Virus record (IMG/VR): IMGVR_UViG_3300013132_001801
Span: 1-35,793 of that record
Length of the DNA: 35,793 nt
Source: a virus
Direction: 5' to 3' (one strand)
The notes below the pieces were generated by a model that saw only the letters and a list, made by a program, of their open reading frames with translations, searched no databases and was not told the DNA's origin. Every line of letters starts with the position of its first letter. Position 1 is the stretch's first letter. A program made the position numbers and the translations under genes. This document shows positions 5,157-10,511 of this stretch, piece after piece.

Positions 5157-5230
5157 TGGCGACCCATAGCGGTTACGATCCGCTGATACAACTTAGACAG
5201 AGTTGCGTGTTTCCATTACACTAATGGGCC
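5157..5230 (-). tRNA. tRNA-Asp (GTC)
   Basis: Acceptor GGCCCAT/ATGGGTC (one GU), discriminator G, CCA encoded. Anticodon stem CAACT/AGTTG with loop CTGTCTA gives GTC. The T stem AGCGG/CCGCT is perfect with the unusual loop ATCGTAA. Confidence 0.9.
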
Positions 5231-5237
5231 ATTGAAT

Positions 5238-5312
5238 TGGTGTGCCAGGTGAGAATTGAACTCACGACATTCGGTTTAAGAGACCGCTACTCTACCACTG
5301 AGTTACTGGCGC
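5238..5312 (-). tRNA. tRNA-Lys (CTT), overlapped by the HNH ORF
   Basis: Acceptor GCGCCAG/CTGGCAC with one mismatch, discriminator A, CCA encoded. Anticodon stem CGGT/ACCG with loop CTCTTAA gives CTT. T arm GTGAG/CTCAC. Its first 26 bases are also the end of the upstream HNH endonuclease ORF. Confidence 0.88.
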
Positions 5313-5811
5313 ACAATCTTTTTCGTATACTAGTTTCGGTAACACCGTAATGTCTTGCCATCGCAGACTTGTTACCACCAAATTGTTCGTCTAGTATAGT
5401 CTGTATCTCTTTATTAGTCAATAGAATCTTACGTCTATCCAAAGGAACTTTTTCGATCAATTGTTTTTGCTTCCTTGAGCGGATAATATCTCGTTCGGTT
5501 ACAAACAAATCTTCATCAAACATCTGATAGTTTTCAGGAATCACGGCTATGTTTGCATGAACTTCTTTATGGCAGTTGGAGCAAAGCAGAACACACTTTC
5601 TAAGTTCCGCTTTCATTTTTTCAAACGATTGTGGGTTCGCTCTTATGCCACCAAAACCAAACTCTTTTTCTTTTGGATCAATGTGATGAAGCTCTAACGC
5701 AGCCGAGAATTTATCATAGTCACATATTTGGCATTTGCCACCCATTGACTTGATAATGACTTCCTTGGTGCGTTTTCTCCAATTTTTCACATTAGTTGAC
5801 GCTCTACTCAT
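5287..5811 (-). CDS. HNH homing endonuclease ending inside tRNA-Lys
   Basis: 174 aa. A zinc-bound HNH nuclease occupies about residues 25-85: CQIC, ELHHIDP, then LCSNCHKEVH. The four Cys (two CxxC pairs) hold the fold and the HH pair is catalytic. The C-terminal third has a helix-turn-helix (GGNKSAMARHYGVTETSIRKR, about residues 145-166) for target recognition. The last nine codons and the TAG stop lie in the 5' part of tRNA-Lys(CTT). A strong AGGAGG ribosome site is partly closed in a small hairpin that begins at a TATAAATA late promoter. It sits between tRNA-Asn and tRNA-Lys and is likely a mobile gene. Confidence 0.93.
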   Translation of the reverse strand: MSRASTNVKNWRKRTKEVIIKSMGGKCQICDYDKFSAALELHHIDPKEKEFGFGGIRANPQSFEKMKAELRKCVLLCSNCHKEVHANIAVIPENYQMFDEDLFVTERDIIRSRKQKQLIEKVPLDRRKILLTNKEIQTILDEQFGGNKSAMARHYGVTETSIRKRLCASNSVVE

Positions 5812-5816
5812 ATAAA

Positions 5817-5845
5817 CCTCCTAGTCGAACCTAGAAATATTTATA
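5817..5845 (-). promoter_or_regulatory. Late promoter TATAAATA with ribosome-site hairpin for the HNH gene
   Basis: An exact TATAAATA box is at 5838-5845. Just downstream, 5831-5836 pairs with 5819-5824 (6 bp), and the 3' arm covers most of the AGGAGG ribosome site (5817-5822). Late initiation about six bases past the box would fall in the 5' arm and free the site. The logic matches that of endonuclease 1. Confidence 0.65.
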
Positions 5846-5860
5846 TAACAAGCGATGTTA

Positions 5861-5946
5861 TGGCTCGGTCGGCAGGCATCGAACCTGCATTGTCTTTCGA
5901 CGGCGGATTAACAGTCCGCTGGGTTTACCAATTCTCCTACGACCGA
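5861..5946 (-). tRNA. tRNA-Asn (GTT) with a type II variable arm
   Basis: Perfect acceptor TCGGTCG/CGACCGA, discriminator G, CCA encoded. Anticodon stem GCGGA/TCCGC with loop CTGTTAA gives GTT. All identity features fit Asn. The variable region, however, is about 14 bases and carries its own hairpin, GTC-GAAA-GAC, where normal tRNA-Asn has about 5 bases. Confidence 0.88.
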
Positions 5947-5953
5947 ATATATT

Positions 5954-6089
5954 TCTCGTTTCGTCAGAGGTCACAGTTGACATACAAGAATCGAACTTGT
6001 CCTGCCCCTCGCACGGGCTCGTGCTGTCCACTACACTAATGTAACTTTGTCGCAGTGGCCACCGCTAAGTGACCTCTGACGAAACGAGA
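5954..6089 (-). repeat. Element B: perfect 21-bp inverted repeat enclosing tRNA-Arg
   Basis: 5954-5974 and 6069-6089 are exact reverse complements over 21 bases. One arm abuts the 3' end of tRNA-Arg(GCG) and the other lies 24 bases before its 5' end. The leader between contains a GTGGCCAC palindrome and TGCGACA, also found in element C. The transcript would fold into a long duplex with the tRNA in the loop, like the processing stems around rRNAs cut by RNase III. Between the element and the endonuclease at 6142 is only a weak hairpin (6099-6123). Confidence 0.75.
5975..6045 (-). tRNA. tRNA-Arg (GCG)
   Basis: The D stem GTG/CAC and anticodon stem GCCC/GGGC with loop GTGCGAG give anticodon GCG. 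T arm ACAAG/CTTGT. The acceptor GTTACAT pairs with ATGTCAAC only with one bulged C, and no CCA is encoded. It may need the surrounding 21-bp stem for folding or processing, or it may be decaying. Confidence 0.7.
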
Positions 6090-6130
6090 TGAGCCGTTTA
6101 TACCGACTTGCTCAGGTCGTATAGGAACTT

Positions 6131-6800
6131 TACAATGTCAATCAAGTTTTAGACACTTTCCACCAATCTGATGGAATATTGTCGGTATCAAAGAAGTATT
6201 TTCTTTGGTTTCCATTCGTATAAGCAACTTTACCTCTATTATGTCCAGAAGGAACTTTTAGATTACCTTTCTGCCAACCATCAGGAATAGCATCACTAGA
6301 CATTATTTTTTTACAATCGATTCCGTTGTTTATCCACATTGTTTCTGTTTGAGGGTGCTTTTTCTTTTTCCACACATCTTTAAGATTTTGTTTTTGTGCT
6401 TCATTCCATTTCCATGTTCTACCTTTACCTGAAGAACTTATTTTTTCTTTATGTTCTTTTGTAAGATGAAACAGTCCAGAGCCGCCTTCCATTAAGTTGT
6501 AGCTATTGCTATCCTGAACAACCATCGAATCTACTATTTCCTTTTCTTTGGAAAAAAGTTCTTCTTTAGTCTCACAAAAGAATAGTATTTCTCGTTGGAA
6601 GTTATTTCGTCCATGGTGTTTTATGGCATTTTTAAGCTTTTTACCAGAACCAATATAACCATCATTCAAATCTGCTGTGGAATGGCGACCAATATAATAT
6701 TTACCATTAACTAGATTTGTTGTCTTATATACGAAGTGAAACATAGTAGCATTCCTAGTATTAGTCATACTACTATATATGATACCTACAATGTCAATCA
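6131..6800. repeat. 14-bp direct repeat bracketing endonuclease 3
   Basis: The sequence tacaatgtcaatca occurs at 6131-6144 and again at 6787-6800, flanking the GIY-YIG gene and its leader (about 656 bases from repeat to repeat). Removing one copy and the gene would rejoin flanks that read from 6130 into 6801. This is what an insertion by recombination or repair at a short homology leaves behind. Confidence 0.6.
6142..6744 (-). CDS. GIY-YIG homing endonuclease 3
   Basis: 200 aa from the ATG at 6742-6744, chosen because a TAGGA ribosome site precedes it and the sister proteins start MFYT/MFHF; an earlier ATG in frame is possible. The GIY-YIG domain covers residues 1-90 (FVYKTT, NGKYYIGRH, DGYIGSGK, AIKHHG, FSKEKEIV). 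The tail has two repeats of the short phage endonuclease module WINNGIDCKKI / YTNGNQRKYF. A 14-base direct repeat (6131-6144 and 6787-6800) brackets the gene. The left copy covers its stop codon, which marks the borders of an inserted unit. The leader contains nested hairpins (6743-6749 with 6770-6776). Confidence 0.92.
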   Translation of the reverse strand: MFHFVYKTTNLVNGKYYIGRHSTADLNDGYIGSGKKLKNAIKHHGRNNFQREILFFCETKEELFSKEKEIVDSMVVQDSNSYNLMEGGSGLFHLTKEHKEKISSSGKGRTWKWNEAQKQNLKDVWKKKKHPQTETMWINNGIDCKKIMSSDAIPDGWQKGNLKVPSGHNRGKVAYTNGNQRKYFFDTDNIPSDWWKVSKT

Positions 6801-6938
6801 GCGACCGCGTCTATCTTGCCCGCGCGGCTGGGAAACTCTTTTGTTCTCTTACATACTAGATATAATGTTCGCTAGTCTGATTTTCAATGTTTCTTTTCGC
6901 ATAGCTGCTATGTTCTGGACGCATAGCTTGGAAAAGAA

Positions 6939-6971
6939 GAAGCCCCGAAGTTTTATCCTCGGGGCTTCGTG
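6939..6971 (-). terminator. Hairpin terminator after the 25-codon ORF
   Basis: GAAGCCCCGA pairs with TCGGGGCTTC around a short AT-rich loop. On the minus strand it is followed by the T-rich TTCTTTTCC. It lies 22 bases after a minus-strand mini-ORF and before the GC-rich stretch 6813-6832. I recognise no gene in 6801-6938. Confidence 0.7.
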
Positions 6972-6992
6972 TCAACAAATTGTAGGCCTATC

Positions 6993-7070
6993 CTACAACA
7001 CGAAACCCCCACTGGCTGCCCATGTTGGGCGACCTTGAAATTCTTTAGCAATGGGATTATAATGTGTCAT
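6993..7070 (-). CDS. 25-aa peptide ORF with its own promoters and terminator
   Basis: An ATG (7068-7070) with AGAGGAACG upstream opens a 25-codon ORF, MTHYNPIAKEFQGRPTWAAS and five more residues. The stop lies in a 7-bp hairpin (6977-6995). A TATAAATA late box (7091-7098) and a sigma70-type promoter (7103-7131) precede it, and a terminator follows at 6939-6971. The complete set of signals around so short an ORF suggests a real transcript. Whether peptide or RNA is the product is open. Confidence 0.45.
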   Translation of the reverse strand: MTHYNPIAKEFQGRPTWAASGGFVL

Positions 7071-7090
7071 TCGTTCCTCTAAACTGTATT

Positions 7091-7131
7091 CTATTTATAA
7101 TACATCCTACATGGATTTTGTCACTCTGTCA
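7091..7131 (-). promoter_or_regulatory. Tandem early-type and late-type promoters
   Basis: TTGACA (7126-7131) and TAGGAT (7103-7108) are spaced by 17 bases, a vegetative sigma70-type pair. TATAAATA (7091-7098), the T4 late box, follows directly. Both read toward the 25-codon ORF at 7070. Confidence 0.6.
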
Positions 7132-7140
7132 AATTTTTTT

Positions 7141-7217
7141 TGGTGCCCTCGGTAAGAGTTGAACTTACACTAAGCAGGGTTTGAATCTGCTGCCTCTGCC
7201 AGTTGGGCTACGAGGGC
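7141..7217 (-). tRNA. tRNA-Leu (CAA) with a short variable region
   Basis: Perfect acceptor GCCCTCG/CGAGGGC, discriminator A, CCA encoded. Anticodon stem GCAG/CTGC with loop TTCAAAC gives CAA. T arm GTAAG/CTTAC. The variable region is only 5 bases, whereas tRNA-Leu normally has a long arm, so charging identity is uncertain. Confidence 0.82.
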
Positions 7218-7232
7218 TTGATTTGGTCGGCG

Positions 7233-7328
7233 TGGTAGTCCCAGCAGGATTCGAACCTGCACCGTGCACCAATCTAGTGCCTCAATGCCGTGTATAAGAC
7301 GGGTGTTCTACCGTTAAACTATGGGACC
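7233..7328 (-). tRNA. tRNA-Ile (TAT) with a very long variable arm
   Basis: Acceptor GGTCCCA/TGGGACT, discriminator A, CCA encoded. Anticodon stem CCGT/ACGG with loop CTTATAC gives TAT. T arm GCAGG/CCTGC. The variable region is about 26 bases with a GCAC/GTGC hairpin, unknown for standard Ile tRNAs, and makes this a 96-nt gene. It may be mis-assigned or charged unusually. Confidence 0.75.
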
Positions 7329-7342
7329 AAAGTTTGAATTCT

Positions 7343-7350
7343 TATAAATA
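7343..7350 (+). promoter_or_regulatory. Late promoter TATAAATA on the plus strand
   Basis: Exact late box 35 bases before the ATG of the plus-strand endonuclease. An AGTAT/ATACT pair (7350-7354 with 7376-7380) flanks the leader, and its 5' arm overlaps the box, so a late transcript would lose it. Confidence 0.6.
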
Positions 7351-7384
7351 GTATACCAATAGATGTTATAGAAAGATACTCATA

Positions 7385-7969
7385 ATGGAAGCATACACAT
7401 ATACCATAAAACACATTCCTACTAATACTATTTATTACGGTGTTCGCAAATCAACCAATTTTGACCTCGGCATCAGATACTTTTCTTCATCTAATCATGT
7501 TAAACGTATGATTGAAATTGAACCCATAGAAAACTTTCAATTTAGATTGAGAAGACAATTCAATTCCTATCATGAGGCCTTATTACATGAGCATAGGTTA
7601 CTTCAACGAGTGAAAGCAGTTTCTAATCCTAGATTTCTCAATAGAGCGATTTCTTCACCTACAACTCCTATGAATGGTTCTCCTGAAGAAGAAAGGCGTA
7701 GGGAAAACATTCGTCAATCAATGTTAGAATTATGGAAAGATTCCAACTACAAAAATAATCATCCTTGGTCAAAGATAGACAAAGAAGAAGCATCTAGAAG
7801 AGGTAGAAATGGCGCTCTCAAACGTGCCGAAAACTATAAAAACAAAGAAAAGAAAAAGAGAACTCCAAAATATGGAACAGTATTGATTCACAAAAACGGA
7901 AAACAAAAGGTAGTTAAATCAAATTTTGTTCCGGCCTATAAAAAGTGTGGTTGGGAAAGAGTCACCTGA
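7385..7969 (+). CDS. GIY-YIG-type homing endonuclease 4, the only plus-strand gene
   Basis: 194 aa. A divergent GIY-YIG domain: TYTIKH, TNTIYYGVRKS, an SSSNHVKRMI helix and a YHEALLHEHRLL helix with the conserved Glu. A basic tail (LKRAENYKNKEKKKRTPKYG) follows, then a short module (VLIHKNGKQKVV...KKCGWERV) also seen at the ends of phage endonucleases. It differs from the other three GIY-YIG proteins here and is read against the direction of all other genes. That fits independent arrival between tRNA-Ile(TAT) and tRNA-Met. TATAAATA precedes it. There is a modest GAAAG ribosome site. Confidence 0.85.
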   Translation: MEAYTYTIKHIPTNTIYYGVRKSTNFDLGIRYFSSSNHVKRMIEIEPIENFQFRLRRQFNSYHEALLHEHRLLQRVKAVSNPRFLNRAISSPTTPMNGSPEEERRRENIRQSMLELWKDSNYKNNHPWSKIDKEEASRRGRNGALKRAENYKNKEKKKRTPKYGTVLIHKNGKQKVVKSNFVPAYKKCGWERVT

Positions 7970-7985
7970 CCTCACTCCCATATTT

Positions 7986-8061
7986 TGGTGCGACCACCAG
8001 GATTCGAACCCGGAACCAGGCAGGTATGAACTGCCAGCTCTAACCGTTGAGCTATAGTCGC
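7986..8061 (-). tRNA. tRNA-Met (CAT)
   Basis: Acceptor GCGACTA/TGGTCGC, discriminator A, CCA encoded. Perfect anticodon stem GGCAG/CTGCC with loop TTCATAC gives CAT. The D arm GCTC...GAGC is standard. It resembles elongator tRNA-Met most closely of the three. Confidence 0.92.
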
Positions 8062-8066
8062 AGAGA

Positions 8067-8155
8067 TGGTGCGGGCGGTGGGATTCGAACCCACAGCGTT
8101 TCTAATGTATCGGATTTTAAGTCCGATGTGTTTCAACCAATTTCACCACGCCCGC
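8067..8155 (-). tRNA. tRNA-Leu (TAA)
   Basis: Perfect acceptor GCGGGCG/CGCCCGC, discriminator A, CCA encoded. Anticodon stem TCGGA/TCCGA with loop CTTAAAA gives TAA. Long variable arm as expected for Leu. T arm GTGGG/CCCAC. Confidence 0.94.
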
Positions 8156-8231
8156 TGGCGCTCTCGGAGGGATTCGAACCCCCATATAACCGCTTAGAAG
8201 GCGGTTGCCTTATCCATTAGACTACGAGAGC
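8156..8231 (-). tRNA. tRNA-Arg (TCT)
   Basis: Perfect acceptor GCTCTCG/CGAGAGC, discriminator G, CCA encoded. Anticodon stem ACCGC/GCGGT with loop CTTCTAA gives TCT. It is the first tRNA of the array, and its CCA touches the 5' end of tRNA-Leu. Confidence 0.94.
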
Positions 8232-8245
8232 AATAGTGTTTTTAT

Positions 8246-8425
8246 TTATGCTACTTCCATCAAGGATACATAACATCCATCAAGAAAGCGGTGCCCAGTC
8301 CTATGAGCATCATCACTGTCTACAAAGAACTGTTCCCAGACACAATCATCATCCTCAAAACACAATAGCATGAAACCAACGCGGTTGTCAAGCACATAGA
8401 AATCAACTTCATACGACCTAACCAT
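8246..8425 (-). CDS. Unknown acidic protein, 59 aa
   Basis: The ATG overlaps the stop of the upstream gene as TAATG, so translation is probably coupled. The protein (MVRSYEVDFYVLDNRVGFML...) is aromatic and acidic, with a FEDDD run and HRTGHRFLDG near the end. No family recognised. It is the last protein gene before the tRNA array. Confidence 0.65.
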   Translation of the reverse strand: MVRSYEVDFYVLDNRVGFMLLCFEDDDCVWEQFFVDSDDAHRTGHRFLDGCYVSLMEVA

Positions 8426-8652
8426 TATGAGGCCTCGCGTAGTTTAACACCAGTGACCCGTTCATATGCGATAAGAGAAACGGGGTACTGAGGATTGCCA
8501 GTGTATAGACGAAATGTATTAGCAGGATCGTGTCGCTCACTTTTTACCACCACTCCAGTCTTGATATGCTTTGACTTCATAGCGCCGACATTATATTCGG
8601 TACGAACATGAATGCGGTCACCAACTTTTGCTTTCCATTGAGTCGTCATCAT
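8425..8652 (-). CDS. Unknown small protein, 75 aa
   Basis: It reads MMTTQWKAKVGDRIHVRTEY, then KTGVVVKSERHDPANTFRLY. The alternating GDRI, TGVVV and YPVSLI strands suggest a small beta-barrel (SH3/KOW-like), but no family is certain. TAGGA lies upstream, and the stop overlaps the next start (TAATG). It lies in a short operon with the metallopeptidase-like gene. Confidence 0.65.
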   Translation of the reverse strand: MMTTQWKAKVGDRIHVRTEYNVGAMKSKHIKTGVVVKSERHDPANTFRLYTGNPQYPVSLIAYERVTGVKLREAS

Positions 8653-8669
8653 GTATATATCCTAGCAGG

Positions 8670-9191
8670 TCACTTCGCGGAAGTCAACATCTTTTTTGAC
8701 ACGCGCTTTCCGCGAATGTACATGCGCCCGTGCTTGAAGGTAATCTTTTCCGACTTGAGCAGGATGCAATAGAACAGATAGAGCGACCGATCACGCCCGA
8801 AAGCCTCAATTTCCCAAGGCCAGTTCAGGTAGTCCTCAAACGAGTTAGTCAGCTTAAAGACCTTACCCTGCCACTTCGCAGTGACAAGTTCACTGGACAG
8901 TTCACCCTTAGCGTACTGCTTGACATGCACCATCTCATGCGCGAGACACTGAAGCATCTTATAGCGCCGCATTTTCGGATTGATACCAATCTCAAACATA
9001 CGCGGCTTGCGGCTATGCTCTGTCGGAAAACAATGCCCTTCAGCCATCTTGCCCTGATCCTCAAACATAATTTCAATGTCAAGGTTCTTGGCTAGCCGCT
9101 CACCCATCAGATAATTGGCAAAGAATGCTGTCGCAAATCGAATCTCGGCCTTGCACATTGACTTAGACTTGCCGCGAATCTCAATATTCAT
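8670..9191 (-). CDS. SprT-like zinc metallopeptidase
   Basis: 173 aa. The central LAHEMVHVKQY (about residues 84-94) is an HExxH zinc site. The later PWEIEAFG would supply the third ligand region, as in phage SprT/WSS1-like proteins. The N-terminal half is a mixed alpha/beta region and the C-terminus is basic. SprT-type proteases cut DNA-bound proteins; phage versions are uncharacterised. The ATG shares bases with the stop of the 47-codon gene upstream (ATGA), so the two are co-translated. Confidence 0.75.
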   Translation of the reverse strand: MNIEIRGKSKSMCKAEIRFATAFFANYLMGERLAKNLDIEIMFEDQGKMAEGHCFPTEHSRKPRMFEIGINPKMRRYKMLQCLAHEMVHVKQYAKGELSSELVTAKWQGKVFKLTNSFEDYLNWPWEIEAFGRDRSLYLFYCILLKSEKITFKHGRMYIRGKRVSKKMLTSAK

Positions 9192-9331
9192 TTGTCAGTC
9201 TTCTCCATCTTATAGGTGTACTTGCCGTCAGACCAGACCTTCGACCAGATCACAACATAACCCTGACGCCGCAACTCTGCGAGTCGCTTGTTAGTGTAGG
9301 CAATAGTGCCAGAGAACACTTTAATATTCAT
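9188..9331 (-). CDS. Unknown small protein, 47 aa
   Basis: Opens at an ATG (9329-9331) with AAAGGAAC upstream and ends in an ATGA overlap with the metallopeptidase-like gene. The sequence begins MNIKVFSGTIAYTNKRLAEL, then RRQGYVVIWSKVWSDGKYTY. One helix followed by two strands could form a small DNA- or RNA-binding unit. No family recognised. Confidence 0.65.
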   Translation of the reverse strand: MNIKVFSGTIAYTNKRLAELRRQGYVVIWSKVWSDGKYTYKMEKTDK

Positions 9332-9340
9332 ATTGTTCCT

Positions 9341-9592
9341 TTATCGATTGGATAGAAACAGAGCCTTGCCCAGTTCCATCTTGTCAACCCGCATCTCGAA
9401 CGCCTCGGCGCGATGCAGGTGCCAAGGGCGCGCTACCATGAGATGATGGAGCCGCTGCTGGCGCTTGACGCCGACTTCTTCGCTTTCGACAAGGACGATG
9501 AGCCAGAGACCGATGGCACCCATCATAAGCTGCAAACCCAGACCAGAAGTGGCCGACGCACCGAGAACCATACCGAGTAAAAAACGAAACAT
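9341..9592 (-). CDS. Small membrane protein, 83 aa
   Basis: A hydrophobic stretch covers residues 3-35 (MFRFLLGMVLGASATSGLGL, then LMMGAIGLWLIVLV), long enough for one or two glycine-rich membrane segments. A charged cytoplasmic-type tail rich in Arg, His and Glu follows. The ATG directly follows the stop of the upstream gene (TAAATG). Function unknown. Confidence 0.6.
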   Translation of the reverse strand: MFRFLLGMVLGASATSGLGLQLMMGAIGLWLIVLVESEEVGVKRQQRLHHLMVARPWHLHRAEAFEMRVDKMELGKALFLSNR

Positions 9593-9847
9593 TTAGCGAA
9601 TCTCCCTATAACGCAGAGTGGCCCAGAGGTTGATTTCCTCAACCTGATAGTCATACTCTTCCATGTCAATATCATTCTTCATGAGAAGCCGATCAAGCTT
9701 GTCCATCTGGCGCTCAACCTCGCGCTCAATCTTGTCTTCCGTATCCCACTTTCTCATCAGTTCTCTCTTTCTCATGTCTATAATATAGTGATTGTCTATC
9801 AGATTATCAAGAGCAGCAAACGCAACCCTGCTATACTCGGAACGCAT
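9593..9847 (-). CDS. Unknown charged coiled-coil protein, 84 aa
   Basis: Start set at the ATG 9845-9847, five bases after the stop of the gene upstream; a longer reading overlaps that gene. The protein (MRSEYSRVAFAALDNLID...) becomes strongly charged and helical: KWDTEDKIEREVERQMDKLD, then DYQVEEINL. A coiled coil is likely. No family recognised. Confidence 0.55.
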   Translation of the reverse strand: MRSEYSRVAFAALDNLIDNHYIIDMRKRELMRKWDTEDKIEREVERQMDKLDRLLMKNDIDMEEYDYQVEEINLWATLRYREIR

Positions 9848-9852
9848 GTCTG

Positions 9853-10059
9853 TCACACAAACACTTGAGGTTGCATCTGGCTCCCAATCTTGACCCAAGT
9901 CACTTCATCATATCCTAAGTTGCGAATCTCGTCTGCAATCAACTGGTTGCGGGTGCGATGATCATGACGCAGGTCATCCCAGAGCAACTTCCGCGTGTTC
10001 CAGAGAGTGTCTTGGGCTTGACGGAGTGCTTGACGTTCTATGAGATGAAGTCTAGTCAT
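9853..10059 (-). CDS. Unknown small basic/helical protein, 68 aa
   Basis: A strong AAAGGA lies 7 bases before the ATG. The protein (MTRLHLIERQALRQAQDTLW...) has a Gln/Arg-rich helix and a DEIRNLGYDEVTWV segment. It is the first gene of a five- or six-gene minus-strand operon ending before the tRNA array, with a promoter at 10084-10112. Confidence 0.6.
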   Translation of the reverse strand: MTRLHLIERQALRQAQDTLWNTRKLLWDDLRHDHRTRNQLIADEIRNLGYDEVTWVKIGSQMQPQVFV

Positions 10060-10083
10060 GATGCGTCCTTTCTGTATACTCTA

Positions 10084-10112
10084 GATATAAGATCGGCACC
10101 TGCTGGATTCAA
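10084..10112 (-). promoter_or_regulatory. Putative sigma70-type promoter of the 10059-8246 operon
   Basis: TTGAAT (10107-10112) and TATATC (10084-10089) are spaced by 17 bases, with the first ATG 25 bases downstream of the -10 box. Confidence 0.45.
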
Positions 10113-10138
10113 TAGAGGGTATTGCATGACAGTTATGC

Positions 10139-10187
10139 TCCGCGCGCATGGGCCTGGACGCGCATGGACGCGCGGGCCGCGAGTGAG
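10139..10187. other. GC-rich island with repeated GACGCGC
   Basis: In an AT-rich genome this stretch is almost all G and C. The unit atggacgcgc and its near copy ctggacgcgc occur side by side, with further self-complementary CGCGCG runs. No ORF uses it. It lies in the 200-base intergenic region between the terminator at 10211 and the promoter at 10112. Confidence 0.5.
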
Positions 10188-10210
10188 AGGCTAGACTAGC
10201 AAGAGAGTAA

Positions 10211-10243
10211 GGAGAGCGTCTCCGTGCTTTGGAAACGCTCTCC
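10211..10243. terminator. Hairpin terminator after the gene 41 operon
   Basis: GGAGAGCGT pairs perfectly with ACGCTCTCC, with a further CC/GG pair inside. It lies 22 bases after the last gene of the gp43-uvsX-gp41 block. TTTGTG follows on the plus strand and a weaker TTACTCTC on the minus strand, so it may act both ways. Confidence 0.65.
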
Positions 10244-10264
10244 TTTGTGTATCGTATCAAAGGC

Positions 10265-10501
10265 TTATGCGAACAGAGCCTCAAATTTTTGGTTGTAATC
10301 TAGATCATTTTGAACTACAACCTCGCGTAGCATGAATATCGGAGTGAAACCGTCGAATGCACCGCCATCTTCAAGAAAATTAGCATATTCTAATGCATCA
10401 TCTTCAAAAAAGAATCTTTTAATAACTTGATCGGTTGTGATTTCAGTGACCTGCCAAATGAAATCATTTTCAATGTTCACGGGATTGACAATATACTTCA
10501 T
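10265..10501 (-). CDS. Conserved T4-like hypothetical, 78 aa
   Basis: Begins MKYIVNPVNIENDFIWQV and contains FFFEDDALEYANFLEDGGAF followed by DGFTPIFMLR. I recall this GGAF.GFTP.FML pattern in small proteins next to gene 41 of T4-like phages of environmental bacteria. No function known. Last gene of the replication operon, 10 bases after gene 41. Confidence 0.75.
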   Translation of the reverse strand: MKYIVNPVNIENDFIWQVTEITTDQVIKRFFFEDDALEYANFLEDGGAFDGFTPIFMLREVVVQNDLDYNQKFEALFA

Positions 10502-10511
10502 ATTTTTACCT

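Noticed and set aside
6131-6144. TTGACATTG at the GIY-YIG 3 borders as a promoter
   Set aside because: The nearest TATA-like boxes are only about 12-14 bases away, too close for a sigma70 promoter; the sequence is better explained as a direct repeat.
1-8231. CRISPR array in the repeat-rich left part
   Set aside because: The recurring TTCGANTCC-type blocks are tRNA T arms; no regular repeat-spacer pattern and no cas genes exist.
8849-9082. A second minus-strand ORF inside the metallopeptidase gene
   Set aside because: It is an out-of-frame reading within the HExxH gene with no start signal.
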